A DNA stretch of 64,000 nucleotides from Erythrobacter sp. (GCA_024642565.1 JAHEAV010000003.1:62001-126000), one strand, 5' to 3'; counted from the first letter of the stretch, positions 1 through 9,488 are shown. Made by a program: numbers and translations. Notes: generated by a model not told the origin, from the sequence alone.

Positions 1-26
1 TCAAGCTGAGCGAGTTCACCGCATGA
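1..26 (+). CDS. ccmA: 3' end of a gene, probably ccmA (partial)
   Basis: The first 26 bases read in one frame as the last few codons of a gene ending KLSEFTA with a TGA stop at 24-26. The stop overlaps the ATG of the next gene as ATGA. The next gene is ccmB, and ccmA, the ATP-binding subunit of the heme exporter, normally lies directly upstream of ccmB with this kind of coupling. The identification rests on context only, because seven residues cannot be recognised as a family. Confidence 0.45.
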
Positions 27-676
27 TCGGCAAGCTGCTCATAAGGGATCTGGCCATCTTGCTGCCCGGAGGAAGGCGCGGCGGATCGTTGTTACCCTTG
101 CTGTTTTTCCTGTCGGTGGCGATGCTCTATCCTTTCGCGGTCGGGCCGGATGCTCAGTTGCTAGGCCGGACTGGAGGCGGGGTAATCTGGGTTGCGGCAC
201 TGCTCGCGGCGATCCTTCCGCTCGACCGCCTTGTCGCGCCTGATCTGGAACTGGGTGTATTCGACCAATTGGCATTGCGCGGTATTTCAGAAGAATTCGC
301 AATCGCAGTAAAGATGGTGGCCCATTGGCTCAGCTTCGCTCCGCTGCTGTTGTTGGCGACTTTGCCGGCTGCCGCGCTGCTGGGGCTTGACGGGGCCACA
401 TTGGAAATTGTGCTTCTGGGTTTGCTTGCAGGTACACCCGGCCTCGCTGCAATCGGAACGTCAATTGCAGCTCTAACCGCAACGTTGCGCGGCGGGGCAG
501 CTCTGTCCGGCCTTATGCTGATCCCGCTAGCCGTCCCAATTCTGATTTTCGGCGCCGGCAGCCTGTCACGGCCGGACCTGTCCGGCATTGCGTTGACCGC
601 GGCGATCAGCCTGCTGCTGGTTGCGATTGCACCTTTTGCTGGCGGGGCGGCGATCAGGGCTGCGCGCGAGGGATAG
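23..676 (+). CDS. ccmB: Heme exporter protein CcmB
   Basis: This 217-residue inner-membrane protein has the usual length for CcmB (about 220). It starts with the family-typical basic N terminus (IGKLLIRDL) followed by six hydrophobic segments, at roughly residues 20-40, 50-67, 95-120, 125-150, 158-178 and 188-208. CcmB is the permease of the CcmAB complex, which uses ATP to release holo-CcmE during cytochrome c maturation at the periplasmic face. Its ATG overlaps the TGA of the preceding gene, so the two are translationally coupled. The gene after it is on the opposite strand, so ccmC, often next in line, must lie elsewhere. Confidence 0.9.
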   Translation: MIGKLLIRDLAILLPGGRRGGSLLPLLFFLSVAMLYPFAVGPDAQLLGRTGGGVIWVAALLAAILPLDRLVAPDLELGVFDQLALRGISEEFAIAVKMVAHWLSFAPLLLLATLPAAALLGLDGATLEIVLLGLLAGTPGLAAIGTSIAALTATLRGGAALSGLMLIPLAVPILIFGAGSLSRPDLSGIALTAAISLLLVAIAPFAGGAAIRAAREG

Positions 677-717
677 AGGGCAGAGCCATTGCATTCGCTG
701 GCGGTGAGCCGGCGCGA

Positions 718-1545
718 TTACGAATAGGGCGGCTTATCCAAACCGCGTTGGCTCTTGGTGAAGATTTCCACACCCGTTTCGGTCACGCCAAGCGAATGTT
801 CAAACTGGGCAGACAGGGATTTGTCGCGGCTTACCGCAGTCCAGCCGTCGCTCAAGACTTTTGCCCAGGGCTTCCCCGCATTGATCATCGGTTCAATCGT
901 GAAGAACATACCCGGTTTCAATTCAGGCCCGGTGCCAGCCTTGGCCGCATGGATAACTTCGGGCGCATCATGGAATAGGCGCCCCAACCCATGCCCGCAG
1001 AATTCGCGCACCGTGGTGTAGCGATGCGCGCGCGCATGCGCTTCGATCACCGCACCGATATCGCCAAGCCGCGCGCCGGGTTTCACCTGCTCTATCCCCA
1101 GCATGAGGCATTCATGGGTCACGTCGACCAGTTTTCGTGCCTTCAGCGGCACATCGCCAACCAGATACATGCGGCTTGTGTCACCGTGCCAGCCGTCCAA
1201 CAACGGGGTTACATCGATATTGACAATATCGCCGTCCTTGAGAATTTTTTCCGAAGGAATCCCATGGCAAATCACATGGTTGATCGAGATACAGCAGCTA
1301 TGGGTATAGCCGCGATAACCCAACGTAGCCGGAACCGCTCCACCAGCCAGCGTCATTTCGCGTACTATGTCATCCAGCTCTGCGGTTGAAACGCCCGGCT
1401 TAACCAGCGGCGCCATCGCATCAAGGATATCGGCGGCCAGTCGCCCGGCGCGGCGCATCCCTTCGAAGGCATCGGGGCCGTGAAGCTTGATGGTGCCATC
1501 ACGCAGGACGGTGTCGGCACTGTCGATTACTTGATATTCGGTCAT
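718..1545 (-). CDS. map: Type I methionine aminopeptidase
   Basis: This 275-residue protein removes the N-terminal methionine from nascent proteins in the cytosol. The M24 pita-bread fold is recognisable by GYRGYTHSCCISINHVICHG in the first half, the metal ligands in NIDVTPLLDGWHGDTSR (two Asp), the FCGHGLGRLFHD block (His) and FTIEPMINAG (Glu). The open frame extends 19 codons upstream. I chose the ATG at 1545 because homologues start close to it and the extension is low-complexity. A gene for an exported DUF3298-like protein ends 40 bases upstream on the same strand, so the two may share a transcript. Confidence 0.95.
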   Translation of the reverse strand: MTEYQVIDSADTVLRDGTIKLHGPDAFEGMRRAGRLAADILDAMAPLVKPGVSTAELDDIVREMTLAGGAVPATLGYRGYTHSCCISINHVICHGIPSEKILKDGDIVNIDVTPLLDGWHGDTSRMYLVGDVPLKARKLVDVTHECLMLGIEQVKPGARLGDIGAVIEAHARAHRYTTVREFCGHGLGRLFHDAPEVIHAAKAGTGPELKPGMFFTIEPMINAGKPWAKVLSDGWTAVSRDKSLSAQFEHSLGVTETGVEIFTKSQRGLDKPPYS

Positions 1546-1585
1546 GACCCACGATGTAGCGACCCCGCAGCGAAATTGCGAGCGG

Positions 1586-2392
1586 TTAGGGCATGGTTCC
1601 AAAGGGCCCCTGGTATTCCGGCTTCACGGCGCCCAAAATCTGCGCATCGACCGGCAGCGTGACCTCGTAACTGCCTTCGGCATAGGGGCCCGCGACATAG
1701 GGCCCGGCATAAAGATCGATCCGATCAAAAGTCTTTCCGTTTGAGGACGCGGGGATCACAGTCAGTTCGCTGACGCCGGGGCAAGTGTCAAAAATATCCG
1801 TCGAAGCCGGGTCAACGGGCATGCCGCGGCGAAATTCACGTTGCCGGTTAAGTTCAGCGCAGAACGGTTTGCCAAGGGCAGCGTCCAGCGATGCCGGTGA
1901 TAAGAACAGGTCAATCCCGGCCAAAGCTTGTGAATGCCGGGTATCCCACACCAGGGACGTTACCCCGTAATTACCGTGTGCGCCGCCCTGGTAGGTTGAA
2001 AATTCACCTTTCAGGCTGATCCAGCCGGGCAAATCACTTACCAGTTTCCATTCTTCGGCATAGCTATGCGGATGGTAGGCATAGCCTGCCCCTTTGGCGA
2101 CTTGCCGCTCTTCCTGCGCAAGATCGACGAGTTGTTCCTTTGCCGCCCTCGATCGGCTGTTCAGCACGGCAGCCAGTCCCGGGATCACCGCAGCCGCTGC
2201 CGGAAAGCTGTAACTGAAGGAATAAACCTCGTTTTCCTCGGACACTGCGACGTTCTTTGTCGTCGAGGCGCTGGCCACCGCCGATGCATCGGGATGCTGC
2301 CCTTCATGGTTTTTTCCCTGACCGGACCCCTCGGGCGGCGAACAGGCGGCCTGCGCCATTGCAAGGATCATCATGACTTCACGCGCAGGCAT
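1586..2392 (-). CDS. Exported DUF3298/RsiV-like protein, probable lipoprotein
   Basis: This 268-residue protein has a short hydrophobic N terminus ending in a cysteine (LAMAQAAC at about residues 10-17), which suggests a lipoprotein although the lipobox is imperfect (Gln at -3). A Ser/Thr/Ala-rich linker follows. The body carries the pattern of the DUF4163/DUF3298 region found in RsiV and PdaC: YQGGAHGNYG (about residues 134-143), a DLF segment, and a C-terminal AGPYAEGSYEVTLP block. In RsiV this fold binds lysozyme; the role of the proteobacterial versions is not established. It lies directly upstream of map. Several Met codons near the start leave the exact start uncertain by a few residues. 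Confidence 0.75.
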   Translation of the reverse strand: MPAREVMMILAMAQAACSPPEGSGQGKNHEGQHPDASAVASASTTKNVAVSEENEVYSFSYSFPAAAAVIPGLAAVLNSRSRAAKEQLVDLAQEERQVAKGAGYAYHPHSYAEEWKLVSDLPGWISLKGEFSTYQGGAHGNYGVTSLVWDTRHSQALAGIDLFLSPASLDAALGKPFCAELNRQREFRRGMPVDPASTDIFDTCPGVSELTVIPASSNGKTFDRIDLYAGPYVAGPYAEGSYEVTLPVDAQILGAVKPEYQGPFGTMP

Positions 2393-2436
2393 GACATTTT
2401 TCTCCTCTGAATCCGCCGATCCTGTGTAAAGGGATT

Positions 2437-3828
2437 TTGATGAGCAATATACCCGATTTGATCCAGGCCGACCGCGGCCAGGATGCCACCCCTATCCATC
2501 TGGTGACCAAAGATGGTTTCGAAGCCTGGGCAAAATCCCTGTCGGGCGGGCAACGCGCCGCGCTGGCCGGGCAAAACTTCGATGGCAGCGGCTACCAGTC
2601 CGGTATCGTACCTGATGGCGAAGGCTGGTTTGTTGTCAGCGGCGTGGCCAATCCCGAATCACTTTCAAGCTGGTGCCTTGCCAAGCTGGCAGAAGTGTTG
2701 CCGGCAGGGACCTACCGGTTGGCGGATCGCGATCCGGGACCAGCCGTCTTCGGCTGGCAAACCGGGCAATACAGCTTCAATCGCTATAAGTCGGAAGTTG
2801 AGGCAAACGGGCCGCGCATCCTTCTATCAAAGCAACTGGGCGCGATCGATCAGGCGCTCGCCGAAGCCAAAGCGGTCAATCTGGTGTGCGACCTGGTCAA
2901 TACGCCAGCCGAAGATATGGGGCCTGCAGCACTGGAAAAGGCGGCCGAACGGCTGGCGAAGCACTTCCATGCCGAACTGACAGTCACCAAGGGTGATCCG
3001 TTGGAACGGGAATATCCGATGATCCATGCTGTGGGCCGTGCAGCAGGTCGCAGCCATGCACCGCGCCTGATCGAGATGGTATGGGGCAAGGCCAAACATC
3101 CCCGCATCGCTATCGTCGGTAAAGGTGTGTGTTTTGATTCGGGCGGGCTCGACGTCAAATCCGCCAGCGGAATGTTGATCATGAAGAAAGACATGGGCGG
3201 CGCCGCACATGCTCTGGCGTTGGCCGAATTGGTGATGCAGGCACATCTTCCTGTGCAACTGCATCTTTTGATTCCCGCAGTTGAAAATGCGATATCGGGC
3301 AATGCCTTCCGGCCAGGTGATATATTGAAAAGCCGCAAGGGGCTGTCAGTCGAGATTGGCAATACCGATGCCGAGGGCCGTCTGGTCCTTGGCGACGCGC
3401 TGACCAAGGCGAGTGAGGATGATCCGGAACTGATCATTGATTTTGCAACGCTTACCGGCGCGGCGCGCGTGGCGCTCGGTCCGGATTTTCCGGCTCTGAT
3501 GACCCGGCGTGACGAAACTGCGCAGCAACTCATTGATGCCGGTGCCGCCTGCGATGATCCGCCATGGCGGATGCCGTTGCCCGAAGCCTATGCCGAATGG
3601 CTGAAGTCGGATGTAGCCGATGTCAACAATACCTCATCCAATGGCTATGCCGGGGCCAGCGTGGCAGGGCTGTTCCTCGACAAATTCGTCGGTGAAGGGA
3701 TCGACTGGGCCCATTTTGATACCTTTGCCTGGCGCCCGGTCGCCAAGCCGGGCCGCCCCAAAGGCGGAGCGGCTTACGGTCTGCGCGCGGCTTTTCGTAT
3801 GCTGCAGCAACGCTACGGCCGTGCATGA
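2437..3828 (+). CDS. Leucyl aminopeptidase family protein (M17)
   Basis: This 463-residue cytosolic metallo-aminopeptidase releases N-terminal amino acids from peptides. The C-terminal catalytic domain shows the M17 signature NTDAEGRL at residues 309-316, the metal-binding and catalytic Lys/Asp block VGKGVCFDSGG starting near 227, and MKKDMGGAA near 250. It is somewhat shorter than classical PepA (about 500 residues), as is common for the alphaproteobacterial subgroup. The upstream neighbour is divergent and the downstream SH3 gene is co-directional after 92 bases. The family is certain; the peptide substrate range is not visible from sequence. Confidence 0.93.
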   Translation: MMSNIPDLIQADRGQDATPIHLVTKDGFEAWAKSLSGGQRAALAGQNFDGSGYQSGIVPDGEGWFVVSGVANPESLSSWCLAKLAEVLPAGTYRLADRDPGPAVFGWQTGQYSFNRYKSEVEANGPRILLSKQLGAIDQALAEAKAVNLVCDLVNTPAEDMGPAALEKAAERLAKHFHAELTVTKGDPLEREYPMIHAVGRAAGRSHAPRLIEMVWGKAKHPRIAIVGKGVCFDSGGLDVKSASGMLIMKKDMGGAAHALALAELVMQAHLPVQLHLLIPAVENAISGNAFRPGDILKSRKGLSVEIGNTDAEGRLVLGDALTKASEDDPELIIDFATLTGAARVALGPDFPALMTRRDETAQQLIDAGAACDDPPWRMPLPEAYAEWLKSDVADVNNTSSNGYAGASVAGLFLDKFVGEGIDWAHFDTFAWRPVAKPGRPKGGAAYGLRAAFRMLQQRYGRA

Positions 3829-3920
3829 GGCAAAAGGCAGTGAAACTTGCCGGAAAGAAGTCTAGTGTATAAGCGCGCCAGTCTCGCGATAGTGGCGGGG
3901 GTGAGGGACAAGGAATTCGG

Positions 3921-4271
3921 GTGAGCAAAACTGGCGCATATGAACTGCCCGCGGGCCTGCTTGCTCTCGATGGGCCGGTCGCACGCCCGGCGCCCGGCAC
4001 TTTGCCGATCCGCGGCGATCTGGCGCATATTGCCCTCGCCAATCGTTTCCTGGTTGCACATTACGTGGTGCCGCAGGTCTATACACTGGGCGCGGCCGAC
4101 GCCGATCTGAAACTGCAACCCAGGGCGGATGCGGACACGATCACCACAATCCGGGCGGGTAGCGCGTTCGAAGTGCTCGATCTGGCCGGATCATGGGCCT
4201 GGGGCTGCATCGGTCCGGATGGGCCGACCGGCTATGTCCCGATCGACCAGTTCATCCCCTCCCAACCGTGA
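3921..4271 (+). CDS. SH3-domain protein resembling the N-terminal half of an NlpC/P60 peptidase
   Basis: This 116-residue protein starts at a GTG seven bases behind an AAGGA ribosome-binding site. Residues 20-55 (RGDLAHIALANRFLVAHY) and an SH3-like segment from about 60 to 112 (FEVLDLAGSWAWG, TGYVPIDQF) resemble the N-terminal bacterial SH3 region of C40 (NlpC/P60) endopeptidases, which in many sphingomonads lie right behind the M17 aminopeptidase gene. The catalytic Cys/His domain is missing: the frame stops 11 bases before argC. There is no signal peptide. It could be a truncated remnant or a stand-alone adaptor. I recalled the domain comparison from memory and did not search for it. Confidence 0.7.
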   Translation: MSKTGAYELPAGLLALDGPVARPAPGTLPIRGDLAHIALANRFLVAHYVVPQVYTLGAADADLKLQPRADADTITTIRAGSAFEVLDLAGSWAWGCIGPDGPTGYVPIDQFIPSQP

Positions 4272-4282
4272 ACGGTTCGGGT

Positions 4283-5224
4283 ATGCTTAGCGTTTTCATC
4301 GATGGCGCCGCCGGCACGACCGGCCTTGAAATACGTGAACGACTGGCAAATCACGGCGCGTTCTCGCTGATCAGTTTAAGCGATGACAAACGCAAAGACC
4401 AAGCCGCGCGGCGGGATGCGCTGAATGACTGCGACTTTGCGATCCTGTGCCTGCCCGATGATGCTGCTCGTGAAGCTGTGGCATTGATCGACAACCCGCA
4501 CACACGCGTTATCGATGCCTCTACGGCCTTTCGCGTGGCCAACGGTTGGACCTATGGTTTTCCCGAACTGGTTGGATATCAGCGCGTTGCAAATGCCAAG
4601 CGTGTGTCCAATCCGGGCTGCTACCCGACAGGTTTTCTCGCAATGGTCTCCCCGCTTGTGCGCGCAGGACTGTTGCCCGCCAACTGGCCCTATTGCGTCA
4701 ATGCAGTATCGGGATATTCTGGCGGCGGTAATGGACTGATCAACCGGTTTGCAGAAGATCGCGACATCGGTTGGCGCGGCTATGGCCTTGGGCTGGGTCA
4801 CAAACATCTGGCCGAAATGCGCGCCTATGCCGACCTAGAGCATGATCCGGTGTTTTCGCCTGCCGTGGTTGATGCCCATCGGGGGATGGTGGTGGAGGTA
4901 CCTTTGCCGCTGACCGCTATGCCCGATGCCGGGGAAGCGCAGGACCTCCATGCGTCGTTGACAGAATTCTACTCTGGCTCCCACATCGTGAGTGTCGCAC
5001 CAATTGACCTGGGCGTTGACGAATTGCTTCTGCGCAAAAGTGCGACCCCTTGGGATGGCATGGTCCTGCATGTGTTCAGCAGTGCGGATGGCAAACAGGC
5101 TCGGTTGGTCGCCCAACTCGATAATCTGGGTAAAGGTGCGAGCGGGGCAGCTGTCCAATCGCTCAATTTGATGGCTGGTCTTCCTGAAACGACAGGTCTG
5201 GCGCTGGCACTTCCCACTGGTTGA
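4283..5224 (+). CDS. argC: N-acetyl-gamma-glutamyl-phosphate reductase, type 2
   Basis: This 313-residue enzyme catalyses the NADPH-dependent third step of arginine biosynthesis, reducing N-acetylglutamyl phosphate to the semialdehyde. The N terminus (FIDGAAGTTGLEIRERL) is the NADP-binding loop of the short type 2 ArgC, and the catalytic cysteine is Cys113 in SNPGCYPTG. The length fits type 2 (about 310) rather than type 1 (about 345). The open frame runs upstream into the SH3 gene; the ATG at 4283 is chosen because the protein homology begins there. A 7-base-pair hairpin starts at the base after the stop codon. Confidence 0.95.
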   Translation: MLSVFIDGAAGTTGLEIRERLANHGAFSLISLSDDKRKDQAARRDALNDCDFAILCLPDDAAREAVALIDNPHTRVIDASTAFRVANGWTYGFPELVGYQRVANAKRVSNPGCYPTGFLAMVSPLVRAGLLPANWPYCVNAVSGYSGGGNGLINRFAEDRDIGWRGYGLGLGHKHLAEMRAYADLEHDPVFSPAVVDAHRGMVVEVPLPLTAMPDAGEAQDLHASLTEFYSGSHIVSVAPIDLGVDELLLRKSATPWDGMVLHVFSSADGKQARLVAQLDNLGKGASGAAVQSLNLMAGLPETTGLALALPTG

Positions 5225-5243
5225 CTGCCTATAAATTAGGCAG
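5225..5243. repeat. Perfect 7-bp hairpin immediately after the argC stop
   Basis: CTGCCTA at 5225-5231 and its exact complement TAGGCAG at 5237-5243 flank the five-base loop TAAAT. The repeat begins at the base after the argC TGA. There is no T-run on either side, so it is not a classical intrinsic terminator. It may protect the argC mRNA 3' end or act as an operator for the glnB promoter region downstream. Confidence 0.5.
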
Positions 5244-5319
5244 AGACCGCCCGAAATTTGCGCATCATGGCAACTGCGCCTTTGAGAACCTAGCCTGTTC
5301 GCACATTCCGACAGGGTAA

Positions 5320-5814
<495 letters not shown>

Positions 5815-5918
5815 TCGCGCCGATTGCATAGTTTGACCTAACGGTCAGTCCGGGCGGCCCCAAGGGGCGGGCCGAACCGGTGAATCATCCAGCCCTGAAC
5901 CTTCAAGAGGGAATACAA

Positions 5919-7328
5919 ATGGCGACGGCGAAAGAAGTCCTGAAGCAGATTAAGGACGAAGAAATTGAGTGGGTGGACCTTCGTTTCACCGACCCCAAGG
6001 GCAAATGGCAGCATTTGACCATCGTCTCCAGCGTGCTGGGCGAAGACGAATTGGAAGATGGCCTGATGTTCGATGGTTCGTCCATCGAGGGCTGGAAAGT
6101 GATCAATGAATCCGACATGATCCTGCGTCCTGACCTCGACCGCATCTATGTCGATCCCTTCAGCGCCACGCCAATGATGATCCTGTTTTGCGACATCGTG
6201 GAGCCATCAACTGGCGAGCTCTATGGCCGCGATCCGCGTTCCACGGCCATCCGTGCAGAAGCCTATGTAAAGACATCCGGGCTCGGCGACACAATCTATG
6301 TCGGCGCCGAAGCCGAATTCTTCATGTTCGACGATGTCCGCTTTGAAGACGGTTACTCCGGATCCGGTTTCCGCATCGACGATATCGAATTGCCGACCAA
6401 TTCCGGCCGCGAATATGAAAGCGGCAACATGGGCCACCGTCCGCGCGCCAAGGGCGGGTATTTTCCCGTCGCACCGGTCGACAGCGCCGTCGACATCCGC
6501 GCAGAAATGGTTTCCACCATGCTTGAGATGGGTTTGCCATGTGACAAGCATCACCACGAAGTGGCCTCTGCGCAGCACGAATTGGGCGTGACCTTCGCGA
6601 CTTTGCTCGAAACTGCCGACAACATGCAGATCTACAAGTATGTCGTGCAGCAGGTCGCCCATGCCTATGGCAAGACCGCTACTTTCATGCCCAAGCCCAT
6701 CAAGGCCGATAATGGTTCAGGCATGCACACCCACATGTCGATCTGGAAGGACGGCAAGAACACGTTTGCCGGAAACGGCTATGCCGGTCTGTCGGATACC
6801 TGCCTCTATTACATTGGCGGGGTTATCAAACACGCCAAGGCGCTCAACGCGTTCACCAACCCGACCACGAACAGTTACAAGCGGCTGGTTCCGGGCTTCG
6901 AGGCGCCGGTTCTTCTGGCCTATTCGGCGCGCAACCGTTCGGCATCGTGCCGCATCCCCTATGGGGCGGGCGAAAAGGCAAAGCGGGTTGAATTCCGCTT
7001 CCCCGATCCGCTGGCCAACCCCTACCTCTCATCGGCCGCTCTGCTGATGGCAGGGATCGACGGGATCGTGAACAAGATCCATCCGGGCGAAGCGATGGAC
7101 AAGAACCTGTATGATTTGCCACCAGCCGAGCTGGCCGAAGTGCCAACCGTTTGTGGTTCACTGCGCGAAGCTCTCGAAGCGCTTGAGGCCGATCACGAAT
7201 TCCTGCTGAAGGGCGATGTGTTCTCCAAGGATCAGATCGATGCCTACGCGGAACTCAAATGGGCTGACGTTATGCGCTGGGAAACAACGCCCAGCCCAGT
7301 CGAATATGATATGTATTACAGCGCCTGA
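5919..7328 (+). CDS. glnA: Glutamine synthetase, type I
   Basis: This 469-residue dodecameric enzyme makes glutamine from glutamate, ammonia and ATP. The ATG at 5919 follows an AGAGGG ribosome-binding site; an in-frame upstream start at 5880 adds 13 unconserved residues. GSI landmarks are FDGSSIEGW near the N terminus, the Glu metal ligands in EAEFFMFD, the [10 protein letters not shown] block with the catalytic His, and NRSASCRIP. Tyr398 in [10 protein letters not shown] is the adenylylation site, so activity is expected to be under GlnE and P-II control. It is the second gene of the glnB-glnA unit and is followed by a GC-rich hairpin. Confidence 0.97.
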   Translation: MATAKEVLKQIKDEEIEWVDLRFTDPKGKWQHLTIVSSVLGEDELEDGLMFDGSSIEGWKVINESDMILRPDLDRIYVDPFSATPMMILFCDIVEPSTGELYGRDPRSTAIRAEAYVKTSGLGDTIYVGAEAEFFMFDDVRFEDGYSGSGFRIDDIELPTNSGREYESGNMGHRPRAKGGYFPVAPVDSAVDIRAEMVSTMLEMGLPCDKHHHEVASAQHELGVTFATLLETADNMQIYKYVVQQVAHAYGKTATFMPKPIKADNGSGMHTHMSIWKDGKNTFAGNGYAGLSDTCLYYIGGVIKHAKALNAFTNPTTNSYKRLVPGFEAPVLLAYSARNRSASCRIPYGAGEKAKRVEFRFPDPLANPYLSSAALLMAGIDGIVNKIHPGEAMDKNLYDLPPAELAEVPTVCGSLREALEALEADHEFLLKGDVFSKDQIDAYAELKWADVMRWETTPSPVEYDMYYSA

Positions 7329-7355
7329 TAAAGGACTGAAAATACTTCACCGAGG

Positions 7356-7391
7356 GGGCGTCCGGAGCGATCCGGGCGCCCTTCGCGTTTC
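7356..7391 (+). terminator. Probable intrinsic terminator after glnA
   Basis: A GC-rich stem pairs GGGCGTCCGG at 7356-7365 with CCGGGCGCCC at 7372-7381 (one G-T wobble) around a six-base loop. The downstream tract TTCGCGTTT is a weak T-run. It lies 28 bases after the glnA stop and before the convergent gene on the minus strand. Confidence 0.6.
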
Positions 7392-7422
7392 GGGGAGGCA
7401 AGTTGCGAGGCCAGAGGCCAGC

Positions 7423-8679
7423 CTATTCGCAAAGTCCGGCAGCGCGCATGGCGATACCCTTCAACCCCTTGCATTTGGGCTTCTTGCTTGGTTGCGGTTC
7501 TTCCGGCGCTGTTTGGTCGGTGCTTCGACCGTCCTGCCCCATGCTTGCCATATCTGGCATGCCAAGCATGAACATGGTGTTGGATCGGAACCTTACACGG
7601 GTAATCCAATCTGGCTTCCACGCGATCTTGGGATCCACTGGACGCGGCGGATAGGCGAAATTGCTCTGCGGCCCATAGGCCGATAGATTGGCCATCAACA
7701 CATCGCCGCCTGCCTGACGCACTTCGGCAGGAATGGTGCAACTGGTCTGGCTGGGCGGCATAACGGTCTTGGCTTCGACCAGTTTCCCCACTGCCGCTGG
7801 TGATAACCAGTCCCACATTGACCCGCCAAATTGCTGAGTTGCAGAGGAAGCCCACCAAACCATTTCAGTTGTGTCCCCCGGCTGCCCACCTTTGGCAGAC
7901 ATGACCCAGGCATAATAGCCGGTCGCTTCCGGTATAGCGTTCCAACTCAGCCCAAAGGCGCCGCTGGGCATCTGGCTGGACTGGGTCTTCAGCGCAGGCA
8001 TGTAATCCCGGTCAAGCGAGAAGCTGATTTCCGGTGCGTAGCTGCTGGCTATCCGGTGTGCCCCCAAAAGCGACGCATTCGCCGGTATCGGTTTGGCACT
8101 CTTGGAATTGGGCCAATCGCCAAAGGTCTTGCTATTGGATGCCAAGATTTGCCAATCTTCCGGCAAATTCGGGCCTTGTGCGTAGAGTCCAGGAGGAATC
8201 TGCCCCTTGGCCAGCTTTGAAAAATCGATCACCAGTGGCTGGCCCTTCGGCGCATGTTCGCCGCAACCCCAGAAAATATAGAGCTTGGCTTTGGGCAGCT
8301 CCCCTTGGGGTGATCGGTCACCTGCAGTTGGACTGCTGGTGACGGCAAGCGGTGTTTCCAAAGGAACAGAAGTGCCGAGTCCGGCACCCTTGGGCATGAA
8401 ATGATCGGCCTGCGCTGGCCCCTTCGGGGCTTGGACTGAACCAAGCCTCAGGTGCAATTCATGCCCCGTTCCGCCGCCGCGCCCGGTCAGCATGGCAATT
8501 GCCCCGCGGGTTCCGCCCCCGCTCATCGCGGCAAGGCCGGACATGGTGCCAACATCCATTGAATATCGTGCGATTGGCGGAGATTGCTGCTGCGCTGCGT
8601 AGGTGGCTGCGCCAACACCCAATGTTCCAGTGACAGCGCCGAGCCAGAAATATTTACGCTTGTTGGGGCCACGAAGCAT
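7423..8679 (-). CDS. Exported protein of unknown function
   Basis: I do not recognise this 418-residue protein. Residues 8-28 form a signal peptide or N-terminal anchor (FWLGAVTGTLGVGAATYAAQ). A Gly/Met-rich stretch follows (residues 40-75, including a run of GGG), then two Trp- and Pro-rich regions: LYIFWGCGEHAPKGQP near 135-150 and GYYAWVMSAKGGQPGD plus MVWWASS near 255-280. The C-terminal 35 residues are Pro/Lys-rich and end with two cysteines (KPKCKGLKG...GLCE). It stands alone, convergent with glnA and divergent from the lysozyme gene. The sequence alone suggests an envelope protein; a conserved sphingomonad-specific family is plausible but unverified. Confidence 0.7.
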   Translation of the reverse strand: MLRGPNKRKYFWLGAVTGTLGVGAATYAAQQQSPPIARYSMDVGTMSGLAAMSGGGTRGAIAMLTGRGGGTGHELHLRLGSVQAPKGPAQADHFMPKGAGLGTSVPLETPLAVTSSPTAGDRSPQGELPKAKLYIFWGCGEHAPKGQPLVIDFSKLAKGQIPPGLYAQGPNLPEDWQILASNSKTFGDWPNSKSAKPIPANASLLGAHRIASSYAPEISFSLDRDYMPALKTQSSQMPSGAFGLSWNAIPEATGYYAWVMSAKGGQPGDTTEMVWWASSATQQFGGSMWDWLSPAAVGKLVEAKTVMPPSQTSCTIPAEVRQAGGDVLMANLSAYGPQSNFAYPPRPVDPKIAWKPDWITRVRFRSNTMFMLGMPDMASMGQDGRSTDQTAPEEPQPSKKPKCKGLKGIAMRAAGLCE

Positions 8680-8873
8680 CGCTCTCTCCTGATATCACAG
8701 AATATGCGACCACTTTGCGCGACTCGATGCCACTGCCCGCCACTTATGCCACAAACCGGATCGCTGACGAGACCATAGTTTGGCGGCTTGATCGCGAACG
8801 AAACAAAGCATTTTCCTACACAGGCATTTCCTGTCTATTCGGCTCACCTCGATTGCTGGATGCGAGGATTTTC

Positions 8874-9488
8874 ATGGACCGCAAACCCTTGTTCAACGTT
8901 ATCCGCCGTCTCGTCGGACGCGGGCTACGCCAAGCTGAAGTTGCGGCAATTGACGATGCGCTTGACCGCGCCATGGCGGGGGCCAGACATTTTGCAAGCA
9001 CTGCTAAACTGACGGTAAGCACTGCGGGGATTGCCCTGATCAAGCAGTTCGAAGGCTGCGCCCGGCTGCGCCCGGATGGATTACTGGAGTCTTATCCCGA
9101 TCCCGGAACCGGCGGGGCGCCCTGGACGATAGGCTGGGGCACAACCGGCAAGGATGTAGCCCGCCATACTGTCTGGACACAGGCACAATGCGATGCACGG
9201 CTGGAGCAGGATTTGCATCGCTACGGTACCGAAGTGATCGCTGCGCTTGGCGACATACCCACGACACAGGCCCAGTTCGATGCGCTGGTCTGTTTCCATT
9301 ACAACACCGGCGCGATCCGCAGCGCAACCCTTACTCGCAGGCACAGGGAAGGGGATCACGCCGCTGCAATGGCGGAATTCGCGCGCTGGAACCGCGCAGG
9401 CGGACGAATATTGGCCGGCCTGGTGCGGCGCAGGGCGGCCGAAGCCAGGCTCTACGCAAGCGGACAGATGCTCAATAGTCCTTCCTGA
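8874..9488 (+). CDS. GH24 (phage-type) lysozyme
   Basis: This 204-residue protein has a GH24 muramidase domain from about residue 45 to 190. The catalytic Glu60 sits in IKQFEGCARLRPDG, followed by the Asp in YPDPGTG and the Thr in TIGWGTTG, the T4/P21-type triad. C-terminal motifs FDALVCFHYNTGAI and FARWNRAGGR are typical. The first 45 residues are a charged helix-rich extension, not a signal peptide. The ATG at 8874 is preferred over longer upstream starts. It cleaves peptidoglycan, but no holin or phage genes are nearby, so it looks domesticated. Its last 17 bases overlap the 3' end of tamB on the other strand. Confidence 0.85.
   Translation: MDRKPLFNVIRRLVGRGLRQAEVAAIDDALDRAMAGARHFASTAKLTVSTAGIALIKQFEGCARLRPDGLLESYPDPGTGGAPWTIGWGTTGKDVARHTVWTQAQCDARLEQDLHRYGTEVIAALGDIPTTQAQFDALVCFHYNTGAIRSATLTRRHREGDHAAAMAEFARWNRAGGRILAGLVRRRAAEARLYASGQMLNSPS

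Noticed and set aside
8874-9488. Prophage remnant suggested by the lysozyme
   Set aside because: No integrase, structural phage gene, tRNA attachment site or direct repeats are near; neighbours are ordinary chromosomal genes.
9472-9488. Overlap of the lysozyme and tamB 3' ends as an error
   Set aside because: Both stops are clear and a 17-base convergent overlap is unremarkable in compact genomes.
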